In this document: positions 49,463 through 60,935 of the stretch, in pieces
Numbering within the stretch: the stretch's first letter is position 1
Layout of the letters: each line of letters starts with the position of its first letter
Origin: Rhizomys pruinosus
Taxonomy: Eukaryota; Chordata; Mammalia; Rodentia; Spalacidae
NCBI GenBank assembly: GCA_009823505.1
Contig: VZQC01002915.1
Span: 1,671,962 to 1,735,961, forward strand
Length of the DNA stretch: 64,000 nucleotides
Direction: 5' to 3'
Made by a program: the position numbers and the translations under genes
The notes under the pieces: model-generated
What the model was told of the DNA's origin: nothing
Databases searched by the model: none
The model's input: only the letters and a program-made list of their open reading frames with translations

Positions 49463-49602
49463 TAGGCATGGTGGTGTACCACCTTTAATCCTAGCAGAGG
49501 CAGACAGATCTCTGTGAGTTCAAGGCCAGCCTGGTCTACATAGTGAGTTCCAGGCCAGGTGAGGTTACAGAGAGACCCTTTCTCAATAAGACCAGAAAAA
49601 GA
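49463..49602 (+). mobile_element. B1 SINE
   Basis: TTAGGCATGGTGGTGTACCA start and TTCAAGGCCAGCCTGGTCTA core, with a small internal deletion. Confidence 0.85.
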
Positions 49603-49689
49603 GAAAGGAAGAAAAAAACCATAGTATATCCCTAATGCCATTTGATTTCTGTACTCATCTTCAACCTATTTTATCTTCAAGATTTCCTA

Positions 49690-49830
49690 TATGGAACCTG
49701 GTGTGGTAGCACACACCTATAATAACAGCACTAGGGGGATGAGGCAGGAGGATCAGGAGTTCAAGGCCAATTTCAGCTACATAGTGAGCTTGTGGCCATA
49801 AGGCTACATGAAACCTGGTTTCAGAAAACA
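49690..49830 (+). mobile_element. Old B1-like SINE
   Basis: CCTGGTGTGGTAGCACACAC start, GATCAGGAGTTCAAGGCC core, diverged end. Confidence 0.6.
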
Positions 49831-50261
49831 ATGTCCCATGTAGCCTCAAAGACTATTCCCATTGACTTGAGCCCAAATATTAGGAATTATTCATTCTGTT
49901 TCCCTTTTTACATCCCTCTCCATTTCACCCCCTGCCCCCTACCTGACTTTATTCTAGGGGTGTTCCCTGAGTGGTTTAAACCAATTATGGCAGCTCCACA
50001 CCCATTGCTACTGACTAGAATAGGATCCTAGATCAAAACATGTTAGCATAAGGTGTTAGTTTAGAAACAGCATGCATCATAATTCAGGTCAATGACATGC
50101 AGAGATAAGTGTTTCTGGGTAATATTTCTCTTTTGACAATGGCAGGGAGGAGACATGTAAGCCTACTTTCCAACAACCCAATGCTCCATGTTCAAATGCG
50201 GAAGAATCATCCTTAGAATAAAGTTAACCTGGTGTAAAACAAAGCAGGAAAAAAAGTGACA

Positions 50262-50420
50262 TGAAACTGGGTGTGGTGGCACACGCCTTTAATCCCAGCA
50301 CTCGGGAGGCAGAGGCAGGTCTCTGTGAGTTAAAGGCCAGCCTGGTCTGTATAGCAAGCTCCAGGCCAGCTCGGACTAAAGGGAGACCCTGTCTCAAAAA
50401 GCCCCCCCCCAAAAAATAAT
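50262..50420 (+). mobile_element. B1 SINE
   Basis: GAAACTGGGTGTGGTGGCAC start, TCTCAAAAAGCCCCCCCCC end. Confidence 0.88.
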
Positions 50421-51060
50421 TACATGAGTAGTTGACCCTGAAAGTCACCCTACATCTGGATTTCTGGTTCTGGGAGACAATAACCCTTATTGTTTAAACC
50501 CCCTTGAACTGGGTTGTCTCTGTCTTGAAGTTGAAAGCAAATTAATAGATGCAAAGAGAAAGACCCTTGTGGAGAGTCAAGACTGTTATGTTTTGAGACA
50601 GGATTTGCTATGTTACCGAGATTGGCCTTGATATCTCAAACTCCCGTGAACTTGCCCAGACCTCTAGATTATAGCCACAGAGCGCTCCTTGGCTATCTTC
50701 AATAATGACATTCTTGTGGCTGGGCACCTTCATAGACTCCATTCTGTTCCAGTTGCTATTAAGCAAAATGCTAGAATTCATATTCTAGGATCTCTAAGAT
50801 TCCTGGTATTTCTAGCCTCTGTACAGCTGTATTTGAATTGTTCTGTTTCTTGTGACAGATGATTTAACTCAAACTGGAGATTAAGCACTCAGCCCATTGA
50901 GTTTTCAGTCTCCATGTTTTTATTTATATTAGTTTGGTTCCTAAAGGATACAAGGGAGCTCTTGGTAAATTCTAGTATCCTCACTCAATAAATGTACAAT
51001 GAATGTCAAGAATCACTGGAGAAACAAGTTCTTTAGAGCGAAAATGTTTAAGGAAACTGG
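50421..51060. other. Mostly unannotated; one old B1-like trace
   Basis: A decayed reverse B1-like segment is visible at about 50592-50690 (TTTTGAGACAGGATTTGCTA). The remainder has nothing I can name. Confidence 0.4.
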
Positions 51061-51065
51061 AAACA

Positions 51066-51275
51066 GGGCTGGAGAGATGGCGCAGGGCTTAAGAACACTG
51101 GCTGCTCTTGCAGAGGACCCAGGTTTGAGTCCCAGCATCCACATGACAGGTAGCAACTGTCCATAACTACAGTTCCAGAGGATCTGACACCTTCTTCTCA
51201 CCTCCACAAGCATTGCATGACACGGGTGCACTTACACACTACACATAAAATAAAAATAATAAAATACATAAAAAA
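51066..51275 (+). mobile_element. B3-type SINE, older
   Basis: GGGCTGGAGAGATGGCGCAG start with single CCAGTTCCAGAGG-like segment and an A-rich tail. Confidence 0.83.
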
Positions 51276-51499
51276 TAAGTTAAAAAAACCCAACAACTGG
51301 AAACAACAGACTTCTGGGAATAGGACTTTCAGTTCTACATCTTCCCTGAACCTCTTCCCTTCCCTTGTGCCTGGCAGAGCTGGCATGCTGGCCTCAGAGA
51401 GAAGCTGCTCTGAACCTTTGAGAGAAAGATTCCGTTTAAATAAAGCACTGCCTCTTTCATTTAGAGCCCTTGCAGAGTTGCATAAGTGAGTGAAAAGCC

Positions 51500-51840
51500 T
51501 AAATTAGATAATTTTTAAAAGGATGGTAGCTTCATTATTTTCGAGTACACAGAGTAACTTAAACTCGGCAATGAAGTGTTCTGTTGTAGCAGCCCTCAGG
51601 GACAGTCTTTAATGAGTAGATTGTAATTATTGGTAATCAGCATAACAATTCCCTGCAATTCGTGCTTCCAAAGCAATTGAACATATTAAGCAATTTGGAT
51701 GTTCCAGGGGGCAATTTTGTTTACGACATTAATTTGCTCTATATATCGTTTATAGCTGTAACTCGCTGTTGTTTAAAAGGGAAAAAATTAAAGGCTTTCT
51801 CCATCAGACAACATTTGATTATTATGCTTGTTGGGGGTCA
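51500..51840 (+). promoter_or_regulatory. Repeat-free AT-rich block, candidate conserved non-coding element
   Basis: About 340 bases without repeats. It holds clustered homeobox-type motifs (TTGTAATTATTGGTAATCAG at about 51629, ACATTAATTTGC near 51727) and no plausible coding frame. Regulatory function is inference from composition only. Confidence 0.3.
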
Positions 51841-51949
51841 AGAGATACATACTCACACTGGAGATGTACATGGTAGGACTGGGATTCTGTGCCCACAGTG
51901 TCCACATGGCATTGTTAGAATAGCTCTGGCTGGCATGGAGGCCTGGTAG

Positions 51950-52410
51950 CAACCCTGACCTGTCATGTACTAGCTAGGAAACTCTGGGCTTGATAATCAG
52001 AATTTTACCAAGTTTCAGTTTTTCTTCTATAATGAGGCTAGGTTTTTGACTTTGCAGTTTGATGTGGGCACACAGTGTGGTAGTTAAAGCTCTCTCTCAA
52101 TAGTGAGGACTCAGTAAATGCTGGTTGCCTCCTTCCTTCTCTCTAGACCTCTTGACCAGAAGGAAAGTTTCTTCAGTCTTTTCAGTGTCTCAGATATTGC
52201 TGCAAGCCCTGGTAGCTGAGACCAACTTGACTCTTCTCTAGTCTCAACCTCTGCCCATGGAATGAAAGCTGACAGCATCTTGAGCAGTGCCATTCTGCTG
52301 CCTGCTGTCACAGCTTCATCCCCTTGCCTGTGTGCCTGTGTGAGATGACCAAAACTTCCTGATCCTCTTTGCGGTAGCAAAGCACATTGATCAAATTAAA
52401 GAGAGTTTGA
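51950..52410. other. No gene or repeat recognised
   Basis: Unremarkable intergenic sequence before the GT run. Confidence 0.4.
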
Positions 52411-52417
52411 TTTGCTA

Positions 52418-52470
52418 AGGGTGTGTGTGTGTGCGGGCGTGTGTGCATGTGTATGTGTGTGTGTGTGTTA
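52418..52470. repeat. (GT)n microsatellite
   Basis: Interrupted GT run with GCGGGC and GCATGT breaks. Confidence 0.88.
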
Positions 52471-52547
52471 ACATTATTAAGAGCTACAAGCCATGCTAAG
52501 TACCTTATATAGGAAAATATGGACCCCCATTTCATCAGTTCTGCCAT

Positions 52548-52705
52548 TAAAAAGAAATTGAGGTAGAGTCTCTCTGTAGCCCCAAGCTGGTCTGGAATTT
52601 ACTGTGTAGACCACAAGGCTAGCCTCATCTATTACAGAGATCCACCCACCTCTGCCTCCCAAGCACTGGGATTAAAGATATGCACCACCATGATCAGCTA
52701 CTGCA
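52548..52705 (-). mobile_element. B1 SINE
   Basis: Diverged reverse B1: GAGTCTCTCTGTAGCCCCAA, GGGATTAAAGATATGCACCA. Confidence 0.8.
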
Positions 52706-52901
52706 ATGTATTTTTAAAAATTAGAGGTTATCTTATGGTGGCGCCTTTTCAGTGACAACCAAGCATGAGTTGTGATGTAACTGCTGTTATTTCCTGTGCA
52801 TGTGCCACCTGGGTGTGCTTGCCTCCTTGTCGTCATTTATGCAGTGTGCACTGTTGGTACCATACATATTCAATGGAGGTACTTTTAGAGATATTGTCAG
52901 A

Positions 52902-53132
52902 GGGAGCTGGAAAGATGGCTCAGTGGTTTAGAGCACTAGTTGCTCTTGCAGAGGACCCAAGTTCGATTCCCAACACCCACATGACAGCTAACAGTCGTCT
53001 GTTCATAACTCCAGTTCCAGAGAAATCTGATGCCTTCTTCTGACTCCACAGGTATTGCTTGGCATAGGTGGACTTACACACATGCAGGCAATACACTCAT
53101 ACACATAAAATAAATAAAATATTAAAAAAACA
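52902..53132 (+). mobile_element. B3-type SINE, older
   Basis: GGGAGCTGGAAAGATGGCTC start, AAGTTCGATTCCCAACACCC B-box region and AAATAAATAAAAT tail. Confidence 0.85.
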
Positions 53133-53134
53133 AT

Positions 53135-54210
53135 ATTATCAGAAAGATCATGCTATGATCTGATAAGCCAATGACGGGGAGCTGTGGGGCAGTGTTCATA
53201 TTAGTAAAGCACAGGTTTGTCATGAATCCATAGTCCTTTGCAAAGCAGTAAATGCTTTGTAGATCTAAAAGAGAAAGATACTACTAAGAAATGACATTCC
53301 AAGATTGGAGCAGAAAGATCACCTGTCAAATACCGAGAAAGCGCATGAAGAAAGGAAAGATTGTCTTACTTCTTGGGATAAATAGAAGAAACAGTGAGAG
53401 CCTACTATGCCAAGTCATGCAAAGCACAGGACTAATTGTTAAGTGGGAATTGATATGTCAGAAACTTCCTGCTGAGTCTAAACAGGAGTTGGTTATCTCC
53501 CAGGGACAGGTAATCTGAAATGGGGGAAATCAAATGAGGCTCAGTCAGATATGAAGTACTGATGAAACTAGGTGCTCTTCAACTGTCTCGAAATGCAGCC
53601 TAACACAAAATCGTAAGCTTAAAGCATGAGATTTTCATGTAACTCTATTGCATAGTTACTAACCGTGATCTTTGTAGAGAACAAGAACTTTCTAGATGGT
53701 AATGTCATGCCTCCGGTCAAAAGGTTGGACATGCCTGGTGCTGGTTTCAAACTCAAGCTGTACAGCCTAGTCTTTGAAGGTGTTGTTGGGGGTTCTGAGC
53801 TTTGATATCTGTCCTTGAGAGGGATGGCTTAGTCAAAACTACTACCTTCACATTGTTCCCTTGAGGCTGGGGTTTATTTGTTTAATGCCATTTTGGAAAA
53901 GAATTTGTAAATAAATTTTTTCTGAAAAGTGATTTTCAAATGATGTAAGATAGAGGTAGTGAGCATGTGATGATCTTGAAGGAATTTTCTTTGACAAAAC
54001 ATTCAGTATCACTTCAGAGAGGAATGAAAACATAACTTTTCATGTTGGAAACTTGAGAATGTTCAAGGCATCTTGCCTGATGGAGCAGTGCAGAGCACAC
54101 AGTCATAGTTGGAACATATCCCCTCAAAGTTGTGGAAGGACATAAGTTTTGCTGGTTATCAAACTGGTATGTATGTGTGTGGGGGGGGCAAGTTTAGAAG
54201 GTTGAGAAGA
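53135..54210. other. No gene or repeat recognised
   Basis: About 1.1 kb of intergenic DNA. A 75-codon frame at 53291-53518 has no recognisable domain and I do not call it. Confidence 0.4.
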
Positions 54211-54214
54211 AAAT

Positions 54215-54325
54215 GTAGTTTCTGACTGGTGATGCATTCCTGTAATCCTAGTTGTTGGGAAACTGACACAGGAGGATCACATGTTTGAGAGCAGCTTGGG
54301 CTACATAGCAAGACCCTGTCATGAG
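54215..54325 (+). mobile_element. Old B1-like SINE
   Basis: TGGTGATGCATTCCTGTAAT and TTTGAGAGCAGCTTGGGCTA are recognisable; heavily diverged. Confidence 0.6.
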
Positions 54326-54600
54326 CCATTCCTGAGGGACAAGCAGGTGCCAAGGTCATCGAGAGCCAGGGCTGAAAGCTGGTGCTAAGTAGCTGAGGTG
54401 CCATTGTCCTCTGGGTTTCTGTTCATAAGTTTATATCGAGGAAGCCCTTCCTCAGAAGGGGAGCTGTGAAATTGAGTAGCTACAAATGAAAACTTATAGA
54501 TAGTAAGGCATACCAGAACTACATCAGATGACATACATTTATCAAAGGATTGGTTTCTGTAGTAAAAACATTTTATAAATCTAATAAAAAAAATATGAAC

Positions 54601-54830
54601 GGGGCTAGAGAGCTGGAGCAGTAGTTAAGAGCACTGGCTGCTCTTGCAGAGGACCCAGTTCTATTCCCAGCACATGCATGGCGGCTGACAACCATCTAAA
54701 ACTCTAGTTCCAGGGGATCTGATGCTTCCCTCTAACCTCCTCAGACATTGTATAACACGGCTGCACTTACACATGCAGGCAATATACTCATACACATAAA
54801 ATAAAATACTTTAAAATATTTTAAAAATAT
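54601..54830 (+). mobile_element. B3-type SINE, older
   Basis: GGGGCTAGAGAGCTGGAGCAG start, A-rich tail running to the next SINE. AAAAATATGAAC on its left recurs beyond 54826. Confidence 0.83.
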
Positions 54831-54835
54831 GAACA

Positions 54836-55075
54836 GGGCTGGAGAGATAGCCTAGCAGTTAAGAGCACCGACGCTCTTGCAGAGGACCCGGGTTCGATCC
54901 CCAGCACCCACATGGCGGCCAAGAACCGTCTGAAGCTCCAATTCCAGGAGAACTCCAGTTCCAGGGGAATCCGAGACCCTCTTCTGACCTCCGCGGCATT
55001 GCACGACACGGGTGCACAGACCTGCATGCAGACAATACATTCATACACATACAAAAATAAATAATAAAAAAAATA
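54836..55075 (+). mobile_element. B3-type SINE, young subfamily
   Basis: Full-length with internal duplication. AAAATATGAACA-like repeats on both sides (54826 and 55070). Inserted at the tail of the older B3. Confidence 0.9.
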
Positions 55076-55227
55076 TGAACAATGTAAGTGAAGAAAATGA
55101 GCAAAAGCTATTATGATTAGTGTGTTCACAGGAAAAATATAAATACATGTGGCTAGCAGACATGAAAATGTGTTTGTAATACTTATTTCCTATCTAGAGG
55201 TTTAGCAAAGTTTAAAAATGTTTGCTG

Positions 55228-55388
55228 AGCTGGGCATGGTGGTGCACGCCTTTAATCCTAGCACTTGGGAGGCAGAGGCAGGCAGATCTTTGTGAGTTCA
55301 AGGCCAGCCTGGTCTACAGAGTGAGTTCCAGGACAGCTGGGGCTACAGGGAGACCCTGTCTCGAAAAGACCAAAAAAAAAAAAAAAAG
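55228..55388 (+). mobile_element. B1 SINE, near consensus
   Basis: GCTGGGCATGGTGGTGCACG start to GTCTCGAAAAGACC plus an A-run. One of the best preserved B1s here. Confidence 0.92.
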
Positions 55389-55793
55389 TTTGCTGACCCA
55401 GTATTGACAGGGCTGTAGCTGCTTTTGCCTAGTGTTGGTGGCAGAATAGATTGATGCAGACTTCTTTAAGGACAAAAAATATTTTAATAAATGCCCATAA
55501 GTTTTAACCCAGCTGAATTTTTAACTCATATATACCATGGCAAGATATTTGCGTATGTGGACATGTATGTTAATTGCAAATTTTTCATTATGAAAAAGTG
55601 ATACTTATTAGATGTGAACCAATGTAAGACAGACTAAATTATGAAATGTCCATAAAATGGATCTGATGCAGTTGGTAAAGATAACAAGGCAAATCCGCGT
55701 GTGTTGTGTTGACTTGGAGAGCTCTCTGAGACACATTCATTGAAGTCTGTGTTTGTTTAGTGTGGTCCTATTTTCTGTTAAAAAAAAGGGGGG
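55389..55793. other. No gene or repeat recognised
   Basis: AT-rich intergenic sequence with no supported feature. Confidence 0.4.
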
Positions 55794-56017
55794 GGGGCTG
55801 GAGAGATGGCCTAGCAGTTAAGAGCACCAACCACTCTTGCAGAGGACCTGGGTTTGATCCCCAGCACCCACATGGTGGCTGAAAACCATCTTTAACTCCA
55901 GTTCCAGGGGAATCCGACACCCTCTTCTGACCTCCGGGGCATTGCACGACACGGGTGCACAAACCTACATACAGACAGTACATTCATACACATACAAAAA
56001 TAAATAAAAATTTAAAA
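55794..56017 (+). mobile_element. B3-type SINE without internal duplication
   Basis: Starts after a G-run; a single CCAGTTCCAGGGGAATCC segment; A-rich tail. Confidence 0.88.
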
Positions 56018-56082
56018 AACCAAGAGCTGCAATGTTGAGCAGAATACCAGAATACCTATTTCTTAAAAATAAAATAAACAGC

Positions 56083-56212
56083 CAGGCATGGTCTTTCATG
56101 CACTTGGGAGGCAGAGACAGGTGGATCTCTGAATTAGAGGTCAGCCGGGCCTACATTGGAGTTCCAGGCTAGTCAGGACTACATAATGAGACCATGTCTC
56201 AAAAAAGCAACA
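56083..56212 (+). mobile_element. Old B1 SINE
   Basis: CAGCCAGGCATGGTCTTTCA start, GTTCCAGGCTAGTCAGGACT, TGTCTCAAAAAAGC end. Confidence 0.75.
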
Positions 56213-56514
56213 AAAATCACACTTCCCTCCACTTTTAGAGCATTGAGGAAGAGGAAGCAGAAAGAATGTAAGAGCGGTAGGATGAGGCAAGCTGGGAAAT
56301 GCTGTCTTTAGTACATGACATGGCCGTCCCACTCAGGCTTTAGTTGCCTGGACAAGATCAAGCCACCCAAATCCTGACATGGATGGGGTAGAGGATCAGG
56401 TCCCACCCCTTACCGAGTGGATAACTGCTGTGGGAGGGAAATTCCTTACTTAGTGAGGATGTGGCCACTGGTGGGCCCACAGCATGCACATGTGGGCAGC
56501 AGTAACTGAACTTT

Positions 56515-56580
56515 GTGGGGGAGGAGGAGGAGGAGGAGGAGGAGGAGGAGGAGGAAGAAGAGGAGGAGGAGGAGGAGGGA
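56515..56580. repeat. (GGA)n repeat
   Basis: About 20 GGA units with AAG breaks. The arginine-rich open frame over it is compositional. Confidence 0.93.
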
Positions 56581-56698
56581 GAGAAATAAAGTTGGGAGGG
56601 GGCAGGTGAGAGGAGATATGGAGAGGCTAGAAGGAAAAATGGGGGGATATGATCATATTTCATTGTATGCATGTATGAATTCTCAAAAAAAAAGAAAA
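56581..56698 (+). mobile_element. L1 3' terminal fragment
   Basis: GA-rich sequence ending GATATGATCATATTTCATTG and ATTCTCAAAAAAAAAG, as in rodent L1 3' ends, with the GGA run as part of the 3' UTR. Confidence 0.65.
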
Positions 56699-56849
56699 CC
56701 TTTTAAATTAATTATAGGATTGGCATACCACTCACTGGTGGAGCACTGACCTAGGCTTTGTGAGGCCCTGGATTTAATCCCCAGCACTACCAAAAAATAT
56801 TAACTATGTCCAAGTATATATACAGTTCAGCAATTTGAATCTATTTGTT

Positions 56850-56988
56850 TTTTCATTTGAGGGAGGGTCTCATATATCCCAGGCTGATCTAGAAGTCACT
56901 GTGTAGCTAAGGATGACTTTGAACTTCTGAGTCTCCTGCCCTCACCTCCTAAGTGCTGAGATTACAGGGGCGTACCACCACATAGTAC
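56850..56988 (-). mobile_element. Old B1-like SINE
   Basis: Reverse B1-like with GAGGGAGGGTCTCATATATC and GCTGAGATTACAGGGG. Confidence 0.62.
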
Positions 56989-57049
56989 ACTAGACAAGTC
57001 CTCTGCCAGCTGAGTGAGCTACATCCTCCAGCCCTGTTCAGTTCTTTTT

Positions 57050-57302
57050 TTTTTTATTTTTTTTATTAATTATATTTATTTCCGTATGTGTATGAATGTA
57101 CTGTCTGCATGCAGGTCTGTGCACCCGTGTCGTGCAATGCCGCGGAGGTCAGAAGAGGGTCTCAGATTCCCCTGGAACTGGAGTTCTCCTGGAATTGGAG
57201 TTTCAGATGGTTCTCGGCCGCCATGTGGGTGCTGGGGATCGAACCCGGGTCCTCTGTAAGAGCGGTCGGCACTCTTAACCGCTAGGCCATCTCTCCAGCC
57301 CC
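57050..57302 (-). mobile_element. B3-type SINE, young subfamily
   Basis: Full-length reverse copy with internal duplication and near-consensus sequence. Confidence 0.92.
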
Positions 57303-57349
57303 AACCTGTTCAGTTATTATATGCACATTGTGTGACCAGAATCTAGAGC

Positions 57350-57502
57350 TTTTTTTTTGTCTTTTCGAGACAGGGTCTCCCTGTAGCACCAGCTGTCCTG
57401 GAACTCACTCTGTAGACCAGGCTGGCCTTGAACTCACAAAGATCTGCCTGCCTCTGCCTCCCAAGTGCTAGGATTAAAGGCGTGCGCCACCATGCCCTGC
57501 CA
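57350..57502 (-). mobile_element. B1 SINE with target-site duplication
   Basis: Near-consensus reverse B1 flanked by CCAGAATCTAGAGCT on both sides (57338 and 57501). Confidence 0.92.
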
Positions 57503-57589
57503 GAATCTAGAGCTCTTTTAGACCTAGGGTTGGCTTGGCATGCTCTATCCAGCTTACTGTTCATCAGCGAATGAACAGATGAATAAATG

Positions 57590-57975
57590 TGGGTTCTGCT
57601 GATCCTAACCCCGGCAACTTTTCATCTTGTAAGCCTGAGACTTTGTTTCCATTAAATAGTAGCTCTACTTTCCCTCTCCCCTCAGTACCTGGTGAGGACC
57701 ATTCTAGTTCTGTCTGTGAATTTGACTACTCTGGATATCTTGGATAAGTAGACTCCTACAGTATTTGTCCTGGATGATTTCATTTAGCACTATACCTTTA
57801 AGGTTCATCTATGTTGTAGCCTATGCCTGAATTACCTTCCCTTTTAAGGTGGAATAACATTTCATAGACTGCATATGTCACATTTATTTATCTCTTCATT
57901 CACTGATGAATGCTTGGGCTGTGGTCTCTGACTGCTGTGGATCACAGTGTCGTCATGAACAATAGGAGTGCAGAC
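57590..57975 (-). mobile_element. Old L1 fragment
   Basis: Antisense to the familiar L1 3' region: CTGGTGAGGACCATTCTAGT, AAGGTTCATCTATGTTGTAG, AAGGTGGAATAACATTTCAT and AACAATAGGAGTGCAG follow L1 order in reverse. Diverged and truncated. Confidence 0.72.
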
Positions 57976-58119
57976 TCTACTGGAACCCTGCTTTTGTTAT
58001 ATTAGATATGTATCTAGATAAGGAACTTAATGAGATTGTCAAGAAGCAGTTAACCCATGAATCCAGCTGTGGAGGCAGTAGAGGGGCATCAGGAAGACAG
58101 TCCAGGGAGCCAAACTGAG

Positions 58120-58565
58120 GGTGCTGAGGCCAGGATTTTCACTGCTTGCCTCCTGGGGTTTGGCAACTTCATTCTAGCCCCATGAGCCTTTGCACAGAGG
58201 CAGGAGGAGGCTTAGCCTGTTTGTGAACCCTGCTACTCTGTCTGCATTAATTCAGCACATTTCTATGGCTCCCTGAAGGAAAGAGAGGCTGCAGCAGCAT
58301 TTAATTAGTGGCTAGGAACATGCCTTCCGAAGGACTGGACTTATTTCTCAGCCAGCTGTTGCCGGTTGCTTCCTAGCAACACGCCGCCTGCACAGCTGAT
58401 TGCTCGCAGGCCTTCTCTCCCCGTGGCCACCCGCCTGCTGTCACAGCCTGGGTGGGGGTGGGGAGTTCTGGGTCTTGGGTTAATTCTTCAGGGGTGTGAG
58501 TGAGCTGAACCTGTTATTTCTGGCAGCTATTGTGCTAAACCTGTTGACAATTGAATGACCTACTA
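58120..58565 (+). promoter_or_regulatory. Repeat-free block, candidate conserved non-coding element
   Basis: About 440 bases without repeats, with CAGCATTTAATTAGTGGC (homeobox-type core) and GTTGCTTCCTAGCAAC, an inverted half-site pair similar to RFX X-boxes but with a longer gap. No coding frame with splice sites. The regulatory call is inference. Confidence 0.3.
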
Positions 58566-58673
58566 CTGGTGGGTCAGGTGCTCCACTACCCATCTCCTTC
58601 CAAGTTCGTGATTAGAGAAGACAGAAAGAACATCACCAGCTGTAAAGCGGCCACAGCCACAGAAAGGTCCACT

Positions 58674-58892
58674 GGGGGCTGGCGAGATGGCTCAGAGGAA
58701 GAGGGCATTTGCCACCAAGCCTGAAAACCAGAAATTGATCCATGGAGCCCACATGGTATGTAAGAACTGACTCCTACAAGTTGACTTCTGATATCCACAC
58801 ACATGCTAGAGCACATGGCTGTGTACACCTTGTGCATGTGCACATATACACATATATCCACGATACTCTCAACAAATGTAAAATTGAAAAAA
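58674..58892 (+). mobile_element. Old B3/B2-type SINE
   Basis: GGGGGCTGGCGAGATGGCTC start, ATGGAGCCCACATGG region, AC-rich tail. Confidence 0.68.
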
Positions 58893-59131
58893 GTCCACTG
58901 GGATCCCAAAGTAGCGGAGATGAGAGACTTGGAGAAGAGAGAATGACCCCAGTGTGTTGAGTCTGCATTTCAGGAGGTACGCCACCCATGCAAGACCAAC
59001 AGGGACACCTCATTTTGGGTGGCCAGCTAGTAACTCTTGACTTCAGAGCATTGAAAGAGGAGCTGAGCTCCAAGGCCACCTTGCAGCTGGTTCCTTGCAG
59101 TCAGTGCTGGGAGGATGGGTGCTAGGTTTGC

Positions 59132-59510
59132 GAGCTCAGATGCTGCTGCTGCTGCTGCTGCTGCACTTCCATGGCCATAGCTGTGAGCTCAGATGCTGCT
59201 TCTGTGCTTCTGTGGCCATAGCCGTGAGCTCAGATGCTGCTGCACTTCCGTGGCCATAGCTGAGAGCTCAGATGCTGCTGCTGCACTTCCGTGGCCATAG
59301 CTGTGAGCTCAGATGCTGCTGCTGCACTTCCGTGGCCATAGCTGTGAGCTCAGATGCTGCTACTGTGCTTCTGTGGCCATAGCTGTGAGCTCAGATGCTG
59401 CTTCTATGCTTCCGTGGCCATAGCTGTGAGCTCAGATGCTGCTGCTGCACTTCCGTGGCCATAGCTGTGAGCTCAGATGCTGCTGCTGCGCTCCCATGGC
59501 CATAGTGGTC
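59132..59510. repeat. ~40-bp minisatellite with internal CTG run, about nine copies
   Basis: Units of the form GAGCTCAGATGCTGCTG...CTTCCGTGGCCATAGCTGT, varying in the number of CTG triplets (six in the first) and CGT/CAT or ACT/GCT changes. Confidence 0.93.
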
Positions 59511-59564
59511 TTTCTGCAACCTTGACATCCTGCTTTTTTTTTTTTTTAACTTTTTTAAAAACAA

Positions 59565-59711
59565 TTTTTATTTATTTTTCTCTATGTGTATGAATGTGCC
59601 GTCTGCATGCAGGTCTATGTACCCGTGTCATGCAGTGCCACGGAGGTCAGAAGAGGGCGTCAGATTCCCCTGGAACTGGAGTTTTCCTGGAATTGGAGTT
59701 TCAGACGGTTT
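59565..59711 (-). mobile_element. B3-type SINE, 3' half
   Basis: Reverse element from its A-rich tail to the duplicated CCAGTTCCAGG segments, then abruptly ending at 59711 before the tRNA-like head. Confidence 0.85.
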
Positions 59712-60775
59712 ATCTCTCAACCTACAAAGATTCACTGAGCTGCTTTTGAGTATCTGATCTTGAGCCAGGAACTGGACTAAAAAGATGTGGTCCTTGTGCT
59801 CTGAACCAGATTGAAGAATAGACAGACAGTGGAGATGAACTGTGATCAGGAAGCAGAGGCTGCTGGTATATGATCCAAACCGAGGGAGGGGGCATAGAAA
59901 GAGCTGGAAAGATTTCACCTGATCTGAAAATTCTGCAGGATGAGGAAAGTTCACTGGGTGAAAGGGAGAGGTGGGGGAACAGGGCAAGAAAGTGTTTCAC
60001 TGGGAGCTGTGGGGTGCAGGGGTGGCACAAGAGAGCTGTGGGGTGCCAGGAGGCACAAGAGAGCTGGCGTGCATGCGGACTGGCCAACAAGACCTTCAGT
60101 TGCCCGAAGCTAACAAGTGCACCCATGTGGGTGGCTGGGGAACCAAGCTAGGGGGATCGTGGTGGGGAGCCAAGCCAAACATGAAGAGCCTTGCTGGCCT
60201 GCTGAGGCTTTGTGCTTACAGAGCCCTTGAAGAGGAAGCCATTTGTCAGATTTACTTCAGCTAATGTATGGGAATATCATCATGAAATCCATTAATATGT
60301 ATGATTAATGTACATTAATACTTTTAAAAGAAAATAGAGCAAAGATATTAGGGCTTTTGGAGGAAGTGAAAGAGTAAAGTGTAAAAAGAAGAAAGAGAAG
60401 ACTAGCCACAGAATAGGTTTGTCGAGGGACTGAAAGGGAGGAAGCAGGGGCGTGAGAAAAGAAGCCATCAGAGCATTTCAAGAAAGAGTAGCCCAAGTGT
60501 GGGTCGGAAGTGGGATCCAGGAAAGGGAGGGCAGACCAGCGATCAGAGGAACAGAAACTGCCTTCTGCATTTCTGCATCTGGCCTATGCTTCTGAAGCCG
60601 TCCCTGTCCACTTCATCCCTGTCTTCTCCCACCCCGATTCGATCCTCAGAATGGCTATCTGAACAGAATGTCAACAGAGGATCATAGAGTTGGCATCAGT
60701 CAGTGACAGCTGTCATCAGCTGACTCACTGGGTCAGGGGCTCAGTTTCTCTCTGATGGTGGTTTCAGTACTGAAC
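59712..60775. other. No gene recognised
   Basis: About 1 kb of intergenic DNA. Part of it (59720-60250) has the flavour of old mammalian repeats but I cannot name one. Confidence 0.4.
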
Positions 60776-60779
60776 ATTT

Positions 60780-60935
60780 TTTTATTTTGGTCTTCTCGAG
60801 ACAGGGTCTCCCTGTAATCCCAGCTATCCTGGAACTCACTCTGTAGATCAGGCTGGCCTTGAACTCACAAAGATTCGCCTACCTCTGCCTCCTGAGTGCT
60901 AGGATTAAAGGCGTGTGCCACCACACCCAGCTAGT
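60780..60935 (-). mobile_element. B1 SINE
   Basis: Near-consensus reverse B1: TCTCGAGACAGGGTCTCCCT to GTGTGCCACCACACCCAGCT. Confidence 0.9.

Noticed and set aside
56513..56749. Arginine-rich frame
   Set aside because: It is the translation of a GGA repeat attached to an L1 3' end.
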